Source: Elusimicrobiota bacterium (GTDB lineage: Bacteria; Elusimicrobiota; Elusimicrobia; UBA1565). Taken from it: a stretch of 34,194 nucleotides of DNA. The stretch spans positions 1-34,194 of the forward strand of contig JACRDU010000138.1 in assembly GCA_016218495.1 (NCBI GenBank), written 5' to 3'. This document shows, in pieces, positions 14,339 to 23,401 of the stretch (its first letter is position 1; every line of letters starts with the position of its first letter). Below the pieces are notes generated by a model, which was given only the letters and a program-made list of their open reading frames with translations, searched no databases and had not been told where the DNA came from. Position numbers and translations under genes: made by a program.

Positions 14339-15751
14339 TACGCCCAGCGGCAGCCAGGCTGCGGGAATCGCCAACAGCAGCAGCACGCGGGCCCCGGTCC
14401 AGACCGACGGCGGGAGGGCCGGGTGCAGGAGCCAGGCGGCCGCGCCGGCCGCCCCGACCGGGGCCAACGCCCGGGCCACCCTGTCCCATTCGTAGGGCAC
14501 GTCCATCGCCCGACGGCCGAACCAGCGCATCTGGGCCGCCATCGCCGCGTAGGCGGCCAGCGTCGCCCAGGCCGCCCCCATCATCCCCATGTGCGGGATG
14601 AGGATCAGGTTCGCCATCACGTTCACGAGGGCGCCCAGCGCGGTCACGGCGGCCACCGACTCGGTCTGCTTGGAGATGGTGACCGGGGCCAGGAAGTTCA
14701 CATAGGCGCCGTGGAGGACGTAGGCGAACAGGACGACGGGGACGACGCCCAGCCCCTCCCAATACGCGCTGTGGATGATGGGGCGTCCGGCGAGCTCCAA
14801 GCGCGCCAGGTCGGGCAGGAACAAGGAGAGCGCCAGGGCCAGCCAGGAGGCCGCGGCCACGAACAGCGTGAAGACCCGGGCCAGCAGGGCCGGGGTTCCG
14901 GGGGCTTCGGCGCGCTCGAAGTAGAACGGGCGGAAGGCCTGGTCGAAGGTGGTGACGAACAGCATCATGAAGATGCCCAGCCGGTAGTTCGCCTGGTAGA
15001 TGCCGACCGTGGCCGAATCCGTCATCTTGAGGAGGATGGGCCGGTCGGCGACCTGGACCACCATCGCGCCCAGGCCGGCGGGGATGAGCGGGAGGCCGAA
15101 GCGCAGCATGGTCCGGGCGAGCACGCCGTCGAAGCGCGGCCTCAGGCGCGAGACCACCACGGGGGCCAGCAGGGCGAGGGTGGCCGCCGAGGACGCCACC
15201 CCGGCCAGGAAGACGCCGCGCACGCCCAGGCGCAGGACGCCTACGAAGGCGATGTTGAGGACGACGGAGACGACGATGTTGAAGGACTTGATGCCGGCGA
15301 AGGCCCAGGCCCGGTGGCGCAGGCGCAGCTCGGCGAAGGCGGGGGCGGCCAGGGTGTCGAGCAGGATGATGGCCGCCGAACAGCGCATGACGGCCGGGCC
15401 GTCCACGGTGATGCCGCCGACGGCCGCCAGGGGCCCGGCCATGAGGGCGAGGAGGACAGCCGCGGCCGCGCTCCAGGCGGCGAGGACCCAGAAGGCCGTG
15501 GAGAAGGTCGATTCCGCCCGGGCTTCTTCGGAGCCCGCCGCGAAGCGCAGATAGGCCTGGTCGAGGCCCAGCAGGAAGACGATGTTGAGGAAGGCGATGT
15601 AGGAGTAGGCCGTGGTCACGGCCCCGTATTCCCCGGGGCTCAGGAAATGGGTGTAGAACGGGAGCAGCAGGAAGTTGAGGAGCCGGGCGACGACGGTGGA
15701 AAGCCCGTAGACGGCGGCCTCCTTCCCGAGGATGCGCAGGTCCTTGAGCAT
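14321..15751 (-). CDS. Wzx-like polysaccharide flippase (MOP superfamily)
   Basis: The 476-residue protein has about 12-14 membrane helices. It begins MLKDLRILGKEAAVYGLSTV, followed by LLLPFYTHFLSPGEYGAV, the characteristic start of O-antigen and polysaccharide flippases; helices with SAAIILLDTLAAPAF and RFGLPLIPAGLGAMV fit the family. It would move lipid-linked glycans across the inner membrane. No glycan cluster surrounds it on this strand, but two GT-C glycosyltransferases lie about 4 kb away. The ATG at 15751 has TACACT 8 nt upstream and no clear Shine-Dalgarno sequence. The other, much longer upstream extension of this frame is antisense to real genes and is not coding. Confidence 0.9.
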   Translation of the reverse strand: MLKDLRILGKEAAVYGLSTVVARLLNFLLLPFYTHFLSPGEYGAVTTAYSYIAFLNIVFLLGLDQAYLRFAAGSEEARAESTFSTAFWVLAAWSAAAAVLLALMAGPLAAVGGITVDGPAVMRCSAAIILLDTLAAPAFAELRLRHRAWAFAGIKSFNIVVSVVLNIAFVGVLRLGVRGVFLAGVASSAATLALLAPVVVSRLRPRFDGVLARTMLRFGLPLIPAGLGAMVVQVADRPILLKMTDSATVGIYQANYRLGIFMMLFVTTFDQAFRPFYFERAEAPGTPALLARVFTLFVAAASWLALALSLFLPDLARLELAGRPIIHSAYWEGLGVVPVVLFAYVLHGAYVNFLAPVTISKQTESVAAVTALGALVNVMANLILIPHMGMMGAAWATLAAYAAMAAQMRWFGRRAMDVPYEWDRVARALAPVGAAGAAAWLLHPALPPSVWTGARVLLLLAIPAAWLPLGVLRKDL

Positions 15752-15762
15752 CGGGGGCGAGT

Positions 15763-15781
15763 GTATCAATTTGTATGATAC
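15763..15781. promoter_or_regulatory. Inverted repeat in the divergent flippase/lipoprotein promoter region
   Basis: GTATCA (15763-15768), a 7-nt spacer and TGATAC (15776-15781) form an exact inverted repeat. It overlaps the likely lipoprotein -10 (TATGAT 15774-15779 or GATACT 15777-15782) and abuts the flippase -10 (TACACT, minus strand 15765-15760). This placement suits an operator acting on both genes. No regulator is assigned. Confidence 0.4.
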
Positions 15782-15811
15782 TCCCATCTTGAGACGATAC
15801 GAGGAGACCCC

Positions 15812-16435
15812 ATGAGATATTCCCTGCTCGCAGCCCTGCTGGTCCTGTCCGCCTGCAAGAAGGACGAAATCCAGGTCTACAAGATCGCCAAGCCGGCCGA
15901 TTCCGGGATGGCCGCGCCCGCCGCCTCCCCCGCGGGGCTGCCCGACGGGCATCCGTCCCTGGGCGCCGGCTCGGGGATGGGGTCGGGGATGGGCGCGATG
16001 CCTCCCGAGCTCGCCGCCATGGCCACGGCGACGCCGAACTCGATCGTCTGGAAGGGCCCGGCCGGCTGGACGGAGAAACCCGCTTCCGGCATGCGCCGCG
16101 CCACCTTCATGATTCCCGGGGGCGCCGAGCTGTCGGTCATCTCCCTGCCCGGGGACGCCGGGGGCGACCTCGCCAACGTCAACCGTTGGCGGGGGCAGGT
16201 GGGGCTCCCCCCATGGGACGAAGCGGGGATGGCGAAGGCGGCTCAGTCCGTGGCCTCGCCCGCCGGGAAGTTCACCGTGGTGGACCTGGAAGGGGCTTCG
16301 CAGCGCATGCTGGCCGCCATGCTCACCCGCAACGGGGAGACCTGGTTCTTCAAACTGATCGGCTCGTCGAAGAGCGTCGGCGACGCCAAGGCCGCCTTCA
16401 AGACCTTCGTCGGCGGCGTGAAGCCGGCCTCCTGA
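15812..16435 (+). CDS. Lipoprotein, probably linked to cytochrome c biogenesis
   Basis: The 207-residue protein has a lipobox at LVLSAC15, so it should be lipidated on Cys15; Lys at +2 and +3 suggests outer-membrane sorting if enterobacterial rules apply. A Gly/Met/Pro-rich linker covers about 28-72. The C-terminal domain starts IVWKGPAGWTEKPASGMRRA and contains LPGDAGGDLANVNRWRGQVG, a pattern I associate with lipoproteins found beside ResB/CcsA genes. The start is well placed: GAGGAG (15801-15806) lies 5 nt before the ATG. Six bases separate its stop from the fused cytochrome c synthase, which supports a joint role, although no enzyme activity can be assigned. Confidence 0.85.
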   Translation: MRYSLLAALLVLSACKKDEIQVYKIAKPADSGMAAPAASPAGLPDGHPSLGAGSGMGSGMGAMPPELAAMATATPNSIVWKGPAGWTEKPASGMRRATFMIPGGAELSVISLPGDAGGDLANVNRWRGQVGLPPWDEAGMAKAAQSVASPAGKFTVVDLEGASQRMLAAMLTRNGETWFFKLIGSSKSVGDAKAAFKTFVGGVKPAS

Positions 16436-16441
16436 CCACGG

Positions 16442-19432
16442 ATGCCTAAGGCCGATTGGCGTCGGACCCTGTCCGGATTGGGGCTCACCCTGACCGCCCT
16501 GTCCTTGCTGGGAGCCCTGGTGGTGCTTTGCACCCTGGGCCAGGTGGAGATCGGCACCTTCAACGCCATCGACCGCTACTTCCGCGCCTTCCTGCTCTGG
16601 ACGCGCATCCCAGGCACCACGGCGCAGGTGCCCTGGTTCCCGGCTGGCGGGGCGGTCGGGCTGCTGCTGTTCGTGAACCTGGCCGCCGTGATGCTCTGGC
16701 GCCTGCAGAGGGTCCGCTCGAAGGCGGGCCTGTGGCTGGTCCACGCGGGCCTGGCGCTGTTCGTCGTCGGCGAGTTCGCCACCGGAATCATGGCCGTGGA
16801 GACCATGATGGCGGTCGAAGAGGGACAGTCCCTCGACTACACCGAGGCCCATCGGCGCGACGAGCTGGTCGTCATCGACGAGACGGACCCGGACGCCGAC
16901 ACCGTATACGCGGTCCGGCAGGAGGCGCTCAAGGACGGAGCCGTCCTGACCCATCCGGCCTGGCCGTTCTCGCTGAAGGTGGTCTCCTCCTTCGCCAACG
17001 CCGAGGTCGGCCCCCGTCCGGCCGGCGCGGGCGTGCCGGAGTCCGTGGCGGACCGCGGGGTCGGGGCGATGGTGGTGCTGCGGCCGCTCCCCCCCGTCAG
17101 CCGCGACGACGAGAGGAACTTGCGGGCCGCCTATGTCCAGGTGGTCGAGGACGGCCGTCCGCTGGGCACCTGGCTGGCCTCGAGCGCGCTGGGCGCCCCG
17201 CAGGTCTTCGCCTCGGGCACGCGCCGCTGGAACATCGCGATGCGGCCGGAGCGGCACTACCTGCCGTTCACTCTGACGCTCAAGGATTTCAAGCACGACG
17301 TCTACGCCGGGACGAACATCCCCAAGAACTTCTCCAGCCTCGTGCGCATCACGAACCGCACCACGGGCGAGGACCGCGACACCCTCATCTGGATGAACCA
17401 CCCGCTGCGCTACGGAGGCCGGACCTTCTATCAGGCCAGCTTCGGCAAAGGGGACCGGCTCTCCGTGCTGCAGGTCGTGCGCAATCCGGGCTGGCTCCTC
17501 CCGTACGCCTCGTTCGGGGTCGTGACGGCCGGCCTGCTCTGGCATTTCGGCCTGATGCTTTGGGGCGCCAAGCCCGCGCAGCGGGAGCACGAAGGCGGCG
17601 TCCCGGCCGAGGACGGCCGCTCGCGGCGCCTGAGCGCCGCGCTGGCGGCCGTCGCCGGGCTCTATGTGCTGGCCGGCTTCGTCCCGCCGCGCTCCGCGGC
17701 GGTGGACGCGGACCGCTTCGGCCGCCTGCCCGTCCTGCACAACGGCCGCATCAAGCCGCTCGACACCATCGCCCGGACCTCGCTGCTGGTGATCCACGGC
17801 AAGCAGACGCTGCGCGACGGCGCCGAGCGCCTCAGCGCGGCCGAATGGCTGCTGGAGGCCGCGGCGGACCCGTCGCGCTCCGCGGCCCGGCCGCTCTTCG
17901 TCGTGCACGACCCCGACCTGCTGGGCCTGCTCGGCAAGCGCGCCGAGGGGAAGGGCGTCTTCTCGTTCAACGAGCTGCAGGCCCAGCTCCCCGAGATCTC
18001 GCGCCAGGCCGAGAGGGCCGAGGGGGTCGAGGCGAAGCTCCGTACGCGCTTCGAGGGCGCCGTGCACACGCTCCACGACCGGGTGATGCTCTACCATAGG
18101 CTCAGGAACACGCTGGCGCCGGCGGACGGCGCCTCGCGGGTGCAGGAAGCCGCGGAATACGAGCTGGCTCTGGCCGAGGGGCTGTCGGACTTCGTGAGCG
18201 GAATCGCCAAGGAACCGGCGAAGCCATCGCGCGGCATGGAGCGTCTGGGTGCCTTCTTCTCCCGCTATCGGGACGCTGACGAGCTCGCTTACGTCAAGGC
18301 GGTCCCCCCGGCTCCGGGCGCCGCCGCGGACGCCTGGAACACGGTTCCGGGAGACCTGCTCGGCTCCCTGCGGGACGGGCGGCTCAGCGCCGAGGCGAAG
18401 TCCTGGGCCGCCCTCCTCGACGCCGCCAAGGCCGACGACGCCGGCCGGTTCACGGCGGCGCTGCAGGGGCTGGAGGGGGCGGCGGCGCGCGGCCCGGGGG
18501 CCCGGAGCCGCGCCCACTGGGAGTCGGTCTTCAACCGGGTGCAGCCGTTCGTGCGCGGCATGGCCCTCTATGTCGCCGTGTTCCTGTGCGCGATGGCCTC
18601 GTACCTGGTGCGGGGTCCGGCGCTCAGGCGCAGCGCGCTGTGGCTGCTAGGGCTGGCCTTGGCCGTCCATACCGCCGGGCTGGCGGCGCGCATGTTCCTG
18701 CAGGGCCGGCCGCCCGTCACGAACCTGTATTCGTCGGCGGTCTTCGTCGGCTGGGTGGCGGCCCTGCTCGCCTTCGTCCTCGAGCGCTGGCACCGGCGCG
18801 GCCTGGCCTCGGCCGTCGGCGGGGCCTGCGGCTTCGCCACCCTCCTCATCGCCCACCACCTGGCGGCCTCCGGCGACACGCTGGAGATGATGCAGGCCGT
18901 CCTCGACTCGAACTTCTGGCTGGGAACGCACGTCGTCACCATCACCATCGGCTACGCGGGGACCTTCCTGGCCGGGCTGCTGGCCCATGTCTGGATCCTC
19001 AAGGGACGCTGGGGCGGCCTGGCGCCCGAGGACGAGAAGGCGCTCTACAAGATGACCTACGGCGTGGTGGCCTTCTCGCTGCTCTTCAGCTTCATAGGCA
19101 CGGTGCTGGGCGGAATCTGGGCCGACCAGAGCTGGGGGCGGTTCTGGGGCTGGGACCCCAAGGAGAACGGCGCTTTCATGATCGTCCTGTGGTGCGCCAT
19201 CATCCTGCACGCCCGCATGGGCGGCTATGTGCGCGAGCGCGGCTTCATGGTGTTGGCCGTGCTGGGCGACATCGTGACGGCCCTGTCGTGGTTCGGGGTC
19301 AACATGCTGGGCATCGGCCTGCATTCCTACGGCTTCATGGACAAGGCGGCGGGCTGGCTGCTGGCCTTTACCGCGCTGCAGCTGCTCGTGGCCGCCGCGG
19401 CCTTCGCCCCGCGCCGGGTGCGGACCGTGTGA
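16442..19432 (+). CDS. Fused ResB-CcsA (CcsBA) cytochrome c synthase
   Basis: The 996-residue protein joins both System II subunits, which together export heme and attach it to CxxCH motifs of cytochromes c outside the inner membrane. The N-terminal ResB part (about 1-380) has membrane helices near 15-30, 65-85 and 95-115, a large external domain and a further helix near 350-370 (FTLTLKDFKHDVYAGTNIPK and the RTFYQASF strand are ResB-like). A linker domain (about 410-690) follows. The CcsA part (about 700-990) contains the heme-binding signature at 893-909, ending WGRFWGWDPKEN, and conserved histidines in LIAHHLA and the LHSYGF end. ATG 16442 follows the lipoprotein by 6 nt; its own stop overlaps the next start (GTGA). 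Confidence 0.94.
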   Translation: MPKADWRRTLSGLGLTLTALSLLGALVVLCTLGQVEIGTFNAIDRYFRAFLLWTRIPGTTAQVPWFPAGGAVGLLLFVNLAAVMLWRLQRVRSKAGLWLVHAGLALFVVGEFATGIMAVETMMAVEEGQSLDYTEAHRRDELVVIDETDPDADTVYAVRQEALKDGAVLTHPAWPFSLKVVSSFANAEVGPRPAGAGVPESVADRGVGAMVVLRPLPPVSRDDERNLRAAYVQVVEDGRPLGTWLASSALGAPQVFASGTRRWNIAMRPERHYLPFTLTLKDFKHDVYAGTNIPKNFSSLVRITNRTTGEDRDTLIWMNHPLRYGGRTFYQASFGKGDRLSVLQVVRNPGWLLPYASFGVVTAGLLWHFGLMLWGAKPAQREHEGGVPAEDGRSRRLSAALAAVAGLYVLAGFVPPRSAAVDADRFGRLPVLHNGRIKPLDTIARTSLLVIHGKQTLRDGAERLSAAEWLLEAAADPSRSAARPLFVVHDPDLLGLLGKRAEGKGVFSFNELQAQLPEISRQAERAEGVEAKLRTRFEGAVHTLHDRVMLYHRLRNTLAPADGASRVQEAAEYELALAEGLSDFVSGIAKEPAKPSRGMERLGAFFSRYRDADELAYVKAVPPAPGAAADAWNTVPGDLLGSLRDGRLSAEAKSWAALLDAAKADDAGRFTAALQGLEGAAARGPGARSRAHWESVFNRVQPFVRGMALYVAVFLCAMASYLVRGPALRRSALWLLGLALAVHTAGLAARMFLQGRPPVTNLYSSAVFVGWVAALLAFVLERWHRRGLASAVGGACGFATLLIAHHLAASGDTLEMMQAVLDSNFWLGTHVVTITIGYAGTFLAGLLAHVWILKGRWGGLAPEDEKALYKMTYGVVAFSLLFSFIGTVLGGIWADQSWGRFWGWDPKENGAFMIVLWCAIILHARMGGYVRERGFMVLAVLGDIVTALSWFGVNMLGIGLHSYGFMDKAAGWLLAFTALQLLVAAAAFAPRRVRTV

Positions 19433-21093
19433 GCCGCAAGCGCGGCCGGCATCAGGTCCCGCGCCCGTCCGACCCCCCCGTCGTCCAGGAGGCGGACGCC
19501 CCGTCCCGGTTCTGGACCCTGTATGCCCTGGCCTTGGGCCTGCGCCTCGTCCATCTGGTCTGGCACCGTGCGGACTTCTGGCTGACGGTCCCCCTCCTCG
19601 ACGACGCCATCTTCGAATCCTGGGCCGACACCATCCTCAAGGAAGGCTGGCTCGCCCCCAGCCTGGGCGTGTTCGACTTCAACCCCGCCTACCCGTACTT
19701 CCTCGCCGCGGTGCGGGCCGTCATCGGGCCGTCCCAGCACGCGCTGTTCGTGCTCCAGCATGCCCTCGGCGCCCTCGTCGCCCCGCTGCTGTACCGGGTG
19801 ACGGCGCGCGCCTTCGACCGTCGCGCGGCCATGGCGGCGGGCCTGCTGGCCGCCGCCTACGGCCCCGCGCTCTTCTTCGAGTCGCGCCTGCTCGGGGAAT
19901 GGTGCATGCTCCTGGCCAGCGCCTCGACGCTCTGGCTGATCGGACGGGCCAGCTTCTCGCGCCGGCGCTGGCTGTGGTGGGGCCTGGGGGGCCTGTGCCT
20001 CGGCGCCTCGGCGGCCCTGCGCCCGACCGCCCTGCTCTTCGCCCCGCTGGCCGCCCTGGGGTGCCTGTGGCACCTGCGCCGGGAGCCGGCCGTCATCGTC
20101 CGGTGCCTGGCCGCCTTCGCCCTCGGGCTGTGGCTGCCGCTGCTCCCGTTCCAGGTGCGCAACCGCCTCGTCGTCCCCGAGGCGGGCTGGGGTCTGACGA
20201 CCTCCTCGGGCGGGGTCAACCTGTATCTGGGCAACAACCCCGAGGCTGACGGCCTGAACCAGCCGCCCTCCTTCGTGCGCTACGGGCCGGGGCACGAGTA
20301 CCAGGACTTCGCCGAGGAGGCCGGCCGCCGGCTCGGCCGGCCGCTGTCGCGCGCGGAGGTCTCCCGCTATTGGACCGGCCGGGTCCTGGAGTTCTGGGGC
20401 CGCGAGCCCGGGCGCGCGGCGGCGCTCTTCGTGCGCAAGGCCGGCTACTTCTGGAACCACGCCGAGCCCCCCGACAACTTCTTCCTGGAGATCTTCCGGC
20501 GCTTCACGCGCCTGGGTCCGGTTCCGCTGGTGTCCTGGGGCTTCATCTCGGCCTTCGGTCTGGCGGGCCTGCTCTGGAGCCTGCGCGGCGCGACGCGCTT
20601 CTGGATGCTGCATGCCTTCGTCCTGGCGCAGTTCCTCGTCTGCGTCCTCTTCTATGTGCTGGCGCGCTACCGCTTCCCGGCCGCGGCCGGCCTCATCCCC
20701 TTCGCCGGGCTGGCGTTGTCGCGCCTCTACGACTACGCCGCGGCGCGCAGTTGGACGAAGGCCGGGGCATTGGCGGCGCTCTGCCTCGTCACGGCGGGTT
20801 TTTCGCGCCTGCCCCTCATCGGCGGCGAGGACCCCGGCGTCTCGCACTACAGCATGGCCGTCGTCTACGCCAACCGCGGCTGGCGGGACAAGGCCCTGGA
20901 GGAATACCGCGCCTCGGTGTCGGCCGACCCCTCCTTCAAGGCCTCCTGGCTCAACATGGGCCTGATGCTGGCCGAGCAGGGCCGCGGCGCCGAGGCGGCC
21001 GACGCCCTCGAGCGCGCCGGGGCTCTTGAGTCCGACCCGGCGCGCCGGGCCCTCATAGGCGAGAACGTCCGGCGCCTGCGCGGGGCGCGGTGA
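19429..21093 (+). CDS. GT-C family membrane glycosyltransferase (GT39-like) with C-terminal TPR-like repeat
   Basis: The 554-residue protein begins at GTG 19429, overlapping the CcsBA stop. About ten membrane helices follow an early external acidic pair (VPLLDDAIFESWADTILKEG), as in PMT_2/ArnT-type transferases that use polyprenyl-phosphate sugars. The LFESRLLGEW and ASAALRPTALLF segments also fit the family. The last 80 residues (HYSMAVVYANRGWRDKALEE, then FKASWLNMGLMLAEQGRGAE) form one or two TPR units, probably outside the membrane. The sugar and acceptor are unknown. Coupling to the cytochrome c synthase is curious but may be only operon packing. Confidence 0.87.
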   Translation: MSRKRGRHQVPRPSDPPVVQEADAPSRFWTLYALALGLRLVHLVWHRADFWLTVPLLDDAIFESWADTILKEGWLAPSLGVFDFNPAYPYFLAAVRAVIGPSQHALFVLQHALGALVAPLLYRVTARAFDRRAAMAAGLLAAAYGPALFFESRLLGEWCMLLASASTLWLIGRASFSRRRWLWWGLGGLCLGASAALRPTALLFAPLAALGCLWHLRREPAVIVRCLAAFALGLWLPLLPFQVRNRLVVPEAGWGLTTSSGGVNLYLGNNPEADGLNQPPSFVRYGPGHEYQDFAEEAGRRLGRPLSRAEVSRYWTGRVLEFWGREPGRAAALFVRKAGYFWNHAEPPDNFFLEIFRRFTRLGPVPLVSWGFISAFGLAGLLWSLRGATRFWMLHAFVLAQFLVCVLFYVLARYRFPAAAGLIPFAGLALSRLYDYAAARSWTKAGALAALCLVTAGFSRLPLIGGEDPGVSHYSMAVVYANRGWRDKALEEYRASVSADPSFKASWLNMGLMLAEQGRGAEAADALERAGALESDPARRALIGENVRRLRGAR

Positions 21094-22553
21094 GCCGGAC
21101 CGCCGCCGCCTGGGCGCTGGTGCTCGCCCTAGCGGCCTTCCTGCACCTGCGCGGTCTGGGCGAGACGGCGCTCTGGCAGGACGAGGCCGAGACCGCCGTC
21201 TTGGCCCGGCGCGTGCTGCGCTACGGCCTGCCCAAGGCCGACGACGGGACCAACCTCGTCAGCCAGAACCAGGGGCTGGACCACGACCGGCGCGGCCTAT
21301 GGAGCTATTCCCCCTGGCTGATGATGTACGCCTCGGCCGTTCCCATCGCCGTCCTCGGCCCGACCGCATGGGCGGCGCGCCTGCCCTCCGCGCTGTGCGC
21401 GCTGGCGCTGCTACCGCTGCTCTTCGCGCTCTCCAAGCGCTGGTCGGGTTCGGAGCGCATCGCCTGGACGGCCGTGGGGCTCACCCTGGCCAGCGTCCCC
21501 TGGCTGCTGCACGCCAGGCAATGCCGCTGGTACGCCGCGGCGGCGCTGCTGTCCTTGTACCTGTGGTGGGCCTACGAGGAGTTCCTCGACGGCCGGCCGC
21601 GCGCGCGCCTCCACCTCGTGGCCGCCGCCTTCCTCCTGTTCCACGCCACCTTCCTGGTGCTCTTCGCCGTGGCCGGCGGGGTGGCCCTGCACTTCCTCGT
21701 ATGCGAGGCGCGCCGGCGCCGGCCGGCGCGCGCCGACCTGCGCGCGGCGGCCGCGGCCTTCCTCGCGCTGGCGCCGGGCTTCGCCTACTTCCGGGTCTTC
21801 GCCCGGGCGGGCGGGGCCGGGGGCGTGCCGGTCTCGCGCCTCGAGAACCTGCGCGAGCTCGTCGGCGGGCTCGACTCCCAGGTCTTCCCCCTGCTCCTGG
21901 CGGCCGTCGCCGTCTGGGCGGCGCTGCGCACGCCGCGCATGCGCCGGCCGCTGGCCCTGCTCGGCGGAGGCCTGGCCGTGCTGGTGCTGGCCCCGCACTT
22001 CTTCTTCCGCTACCTCGTCGTCTTCATCCCGCTGGCCTCCCATCTGGCCGCCGAGACGCTCGGCGTCCTCTGCCCGCGCCCCGTCGCGGCGGGCCTGGCG
22101 CTGTCGGCGCTGCTCTTCAGCAACGCCTGGAGCGCCGGGACCTGGCTGGGCCTGCTGCCCGTCGCCAAGCGCGACCTGCTCGACATGGCCGCCGAGCTGC
22201 GCCGGCCTCCGAAGGACGCGGTGCGCGCCGCGGCCGAGCTGATGGGCCGCGAGGCGGCCCCCGGGGAGCTGGCCCTGGTCAGCTATCCCGACCTCTCCTT
22301 CATGTACCACACCGCGCGGCGCGTCGTCGGAGGCGGGCAGGGCCGGCGGGCGGTCCGCGAGGAGGATGTGCGCTGGATCGTCGTGCGCAGCGAGGCCGAG
22401 CGGGTCGCGCTGCGCGTGGACTGGTCGCGCTTCGAGCGCATCGAGCTCGACTCCCCCGACGGCCCCTGGGGCAACCGTCCCGACCCCGGGATCCATGTCT
22501 TCAGGGACCGTCCGGACGCTCCGCGGGCCGCCGTCTACCGCCGAAGGGCCTAG
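21090..22553 (+). CDS. GT-C family membrane glycosyltransferase (GT39-like)
   Basis: The 487-residue protein has a GTG start overlapping the preceding glycosyltransferase stop (GTGA). Its first loop holds the typical acidic motif LWQDEAETAVLARRVLRYG right after helix 1, as in ArnT/PMT_2 enzymes; a second external region has RRGLWSYSPWLMMY. About ten helices follow and a soluble tail of about 100 residues ends the protein. Together with the gene before it, this makes a pair of related but clearly divergent transferases, perhaps acting in series on a surface glycan or glycoprotein. Substrates cannot be inferred. Confidence 0.87.
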   Translation: MSRTAAAWALVLALAAFLHLRGLGETALWQDEAETAVLARRVLRYGLPKADDGTNLVSQNQGLDHDRRGLWSYSPWLMMYASAVPIAVLGPTAWAARLPSALCALALLPLLFALSKRWSGSERIAWTAVGLTLASVPWLLHARQCRWYAAAALLSLYLWWAYEEFLDGRPRARLHLVAAAFLLFHATFLVLFAVAGGVALHFLVCEARRRRPARADLRAAAAAFLALAPGFAYFRVFARAGGAGGVPVSRLENLRELVGGLDSQVFPLLLAAVAVWAALRTPRMRRPLALLGGGLAVLVLAPHFFFRYLVVFIPLASHLAAETLGVLCPRPVAAGLALSALLFSNAWSAGTWLGLLPVAKRDLLDMAAELRRPPKDAVRAAAELMGREAAPGELALVSYPDLSFMYHTARRVVGGGQGRRAVREEDVRWIVVRSEAERVALRVDWSRFERIELDSPDGPWGNRPDPGIHVFRDRPDAPRAAVYRRRA

Positions 22554-22563
22554 TACCAATGTC

Positions 22564-22579
22564 CGGCCCGTCTGGGCCG
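22564..22579 (+). terminator. Short GC hairpin after the glycosyltransferase operon, weak terminator candidate
   Basis: CGGCCC-GTCT-GGGCCG forms a perfect 6-bp stem with a 4-nt loop, 11 nt after the stop codon. It is not followed by a real T-run, so intrinsic termination is uncertain. Confidence 0.35.
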
Positions 22580-22622
22580 ATGGTCTCTGTCGCAGGCGGG
22601 CATTTGCTGGTAGCCTAGGTGC

Positions 22623-23393
22623 ATGACCTTAAAGAACCGCCTCTCCCTCGCCGCGCTCGCCGTCCTCGCCGCTCTTCCGGCCGCCGCCCAGATGATGACG
22701 GGCGTGCGCGTCGCCCCCGTCAACCCGGGGCCGGCGCTGACCGGAGCGGCCGTCGCCGGCCTCAAGGCCCCGGCCCTGGCCAACCCCGTCCTGCCCTCCG
22801 TTTCGCTGACCCCGACCTTGCCCGCCGCCTCCGTGCTGCCGCGCGCCGACGCCGTGGCCATGCCCGTCCCCGGCGTGCGCGCCTGGCCCCGCTCCCACGG
22901 CGTGGGCCTGGCCGCCCCGGCTGAAGCCAACGCGGTCGCCGAGAAGCCCGTGGCCGCCGCCCTCGAGGCCGCCGCCAAGCCGTTCGCCGACGAGAAGGGC
23001 CGCTCCTCCGCCGAGGCTTCCGGCCGCCTGAAGGCCGTCTTCGAGGGTTCCCGCCTCCAGGCCGCCGATGAGCCCGCCGCCGTCGTCCCCGGCGTGCGCA
23101 GCTGGCCGCGCGTTGCCGGCGTCGGCCTGGCCCGCCCGTTCAACGGCGTCTCCGAAGAGAAGAAGGCCGAGGCCCCCGCCCCCAAGAAGGCCGACCCCGA
23201 GAAGCCGATGAAGAGGTGGGAGGCCGTCCTCACCGGCGTCCTGCTGGCGGCCTGCCTGGCCGGCAGCCTCTACTCCTGGTACCTGCTCTACGACTCGATG
23301 GCCCACGTGATGTACAACGCCGCGCCGTCGATCGAGCAGCAGTATCCTTATTACGGTCCCGTCGGCGGCTGGGAAGACCTCTTCGGGCGCTGA
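22623..23393 (+). CDS. Secreted or membrane-anchored protein with internal repeat and SGRL motif, unknown function
   Basis: The 256-residue protein has a signal peptide (MTLKNRLSLAALAVLAALPAAAQ) followed by an Ala/Pro/Val-rich region. The segment VPGVRAWPRSHGVGLAAP at about 82-99 recurs as VPGVRSWPRVAGVGLARP near 156-173. Between the copies lies SGRLKAVFEGSRLQ (from residue 133), related to motifs in two other exported proteins of the window. A basic linker (EEKKAEAPAPKKADPEKPMK) leads to a C-terminal membrane helix (AVLTGVLLAACLAGSLYSWYL) and a tyrosine-rich tail. It is probably anchored at both ends or after signal cleavage. The ATG has TAGCCT 6 nt upstream and no Shine-Dalgarno sequence. 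Confidence 0.78.
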   Translation: MTLKNRLSLAALAVLAALPAAAQMMTGVRVAPVNPGPALTGAAVAGLKAPALANPVLPSVSLTPTLPAASVLPRADAVAMPVPGVRAWPRSHGVGLAAPAEANAVAEKPVAAALEAAAKPFADEKGRSSAEASGRLKAVFEGSRLQAADEPAAVVPGVRSWPRVAGVGLARPFNGVSEEKKAEAPAPKKADPEKPMKRWEAVLTGVLLAACLAGSLYSWYLLYDSMAHVMYNAAPSIEQQYPYYGPVGGWEDLFGR

Positions 23394-23401
23394 GCGGCTG
23401 T

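Noticed and set aside
14321-18517. 1398-codon minus-strand open frame
   Set aside because: Only the flippase (to 15751) is real. The upstream part is antisense to the lipoprotein and CcsBA genes and has shadow-like composition.
18586-19428. Upstream extension of the glycosyltransferase frame
   Set aside because: It overlaps CcsBA coding sequence in another frame. The GTGA start at 19429 and the membrane-protein content after it define the gene.
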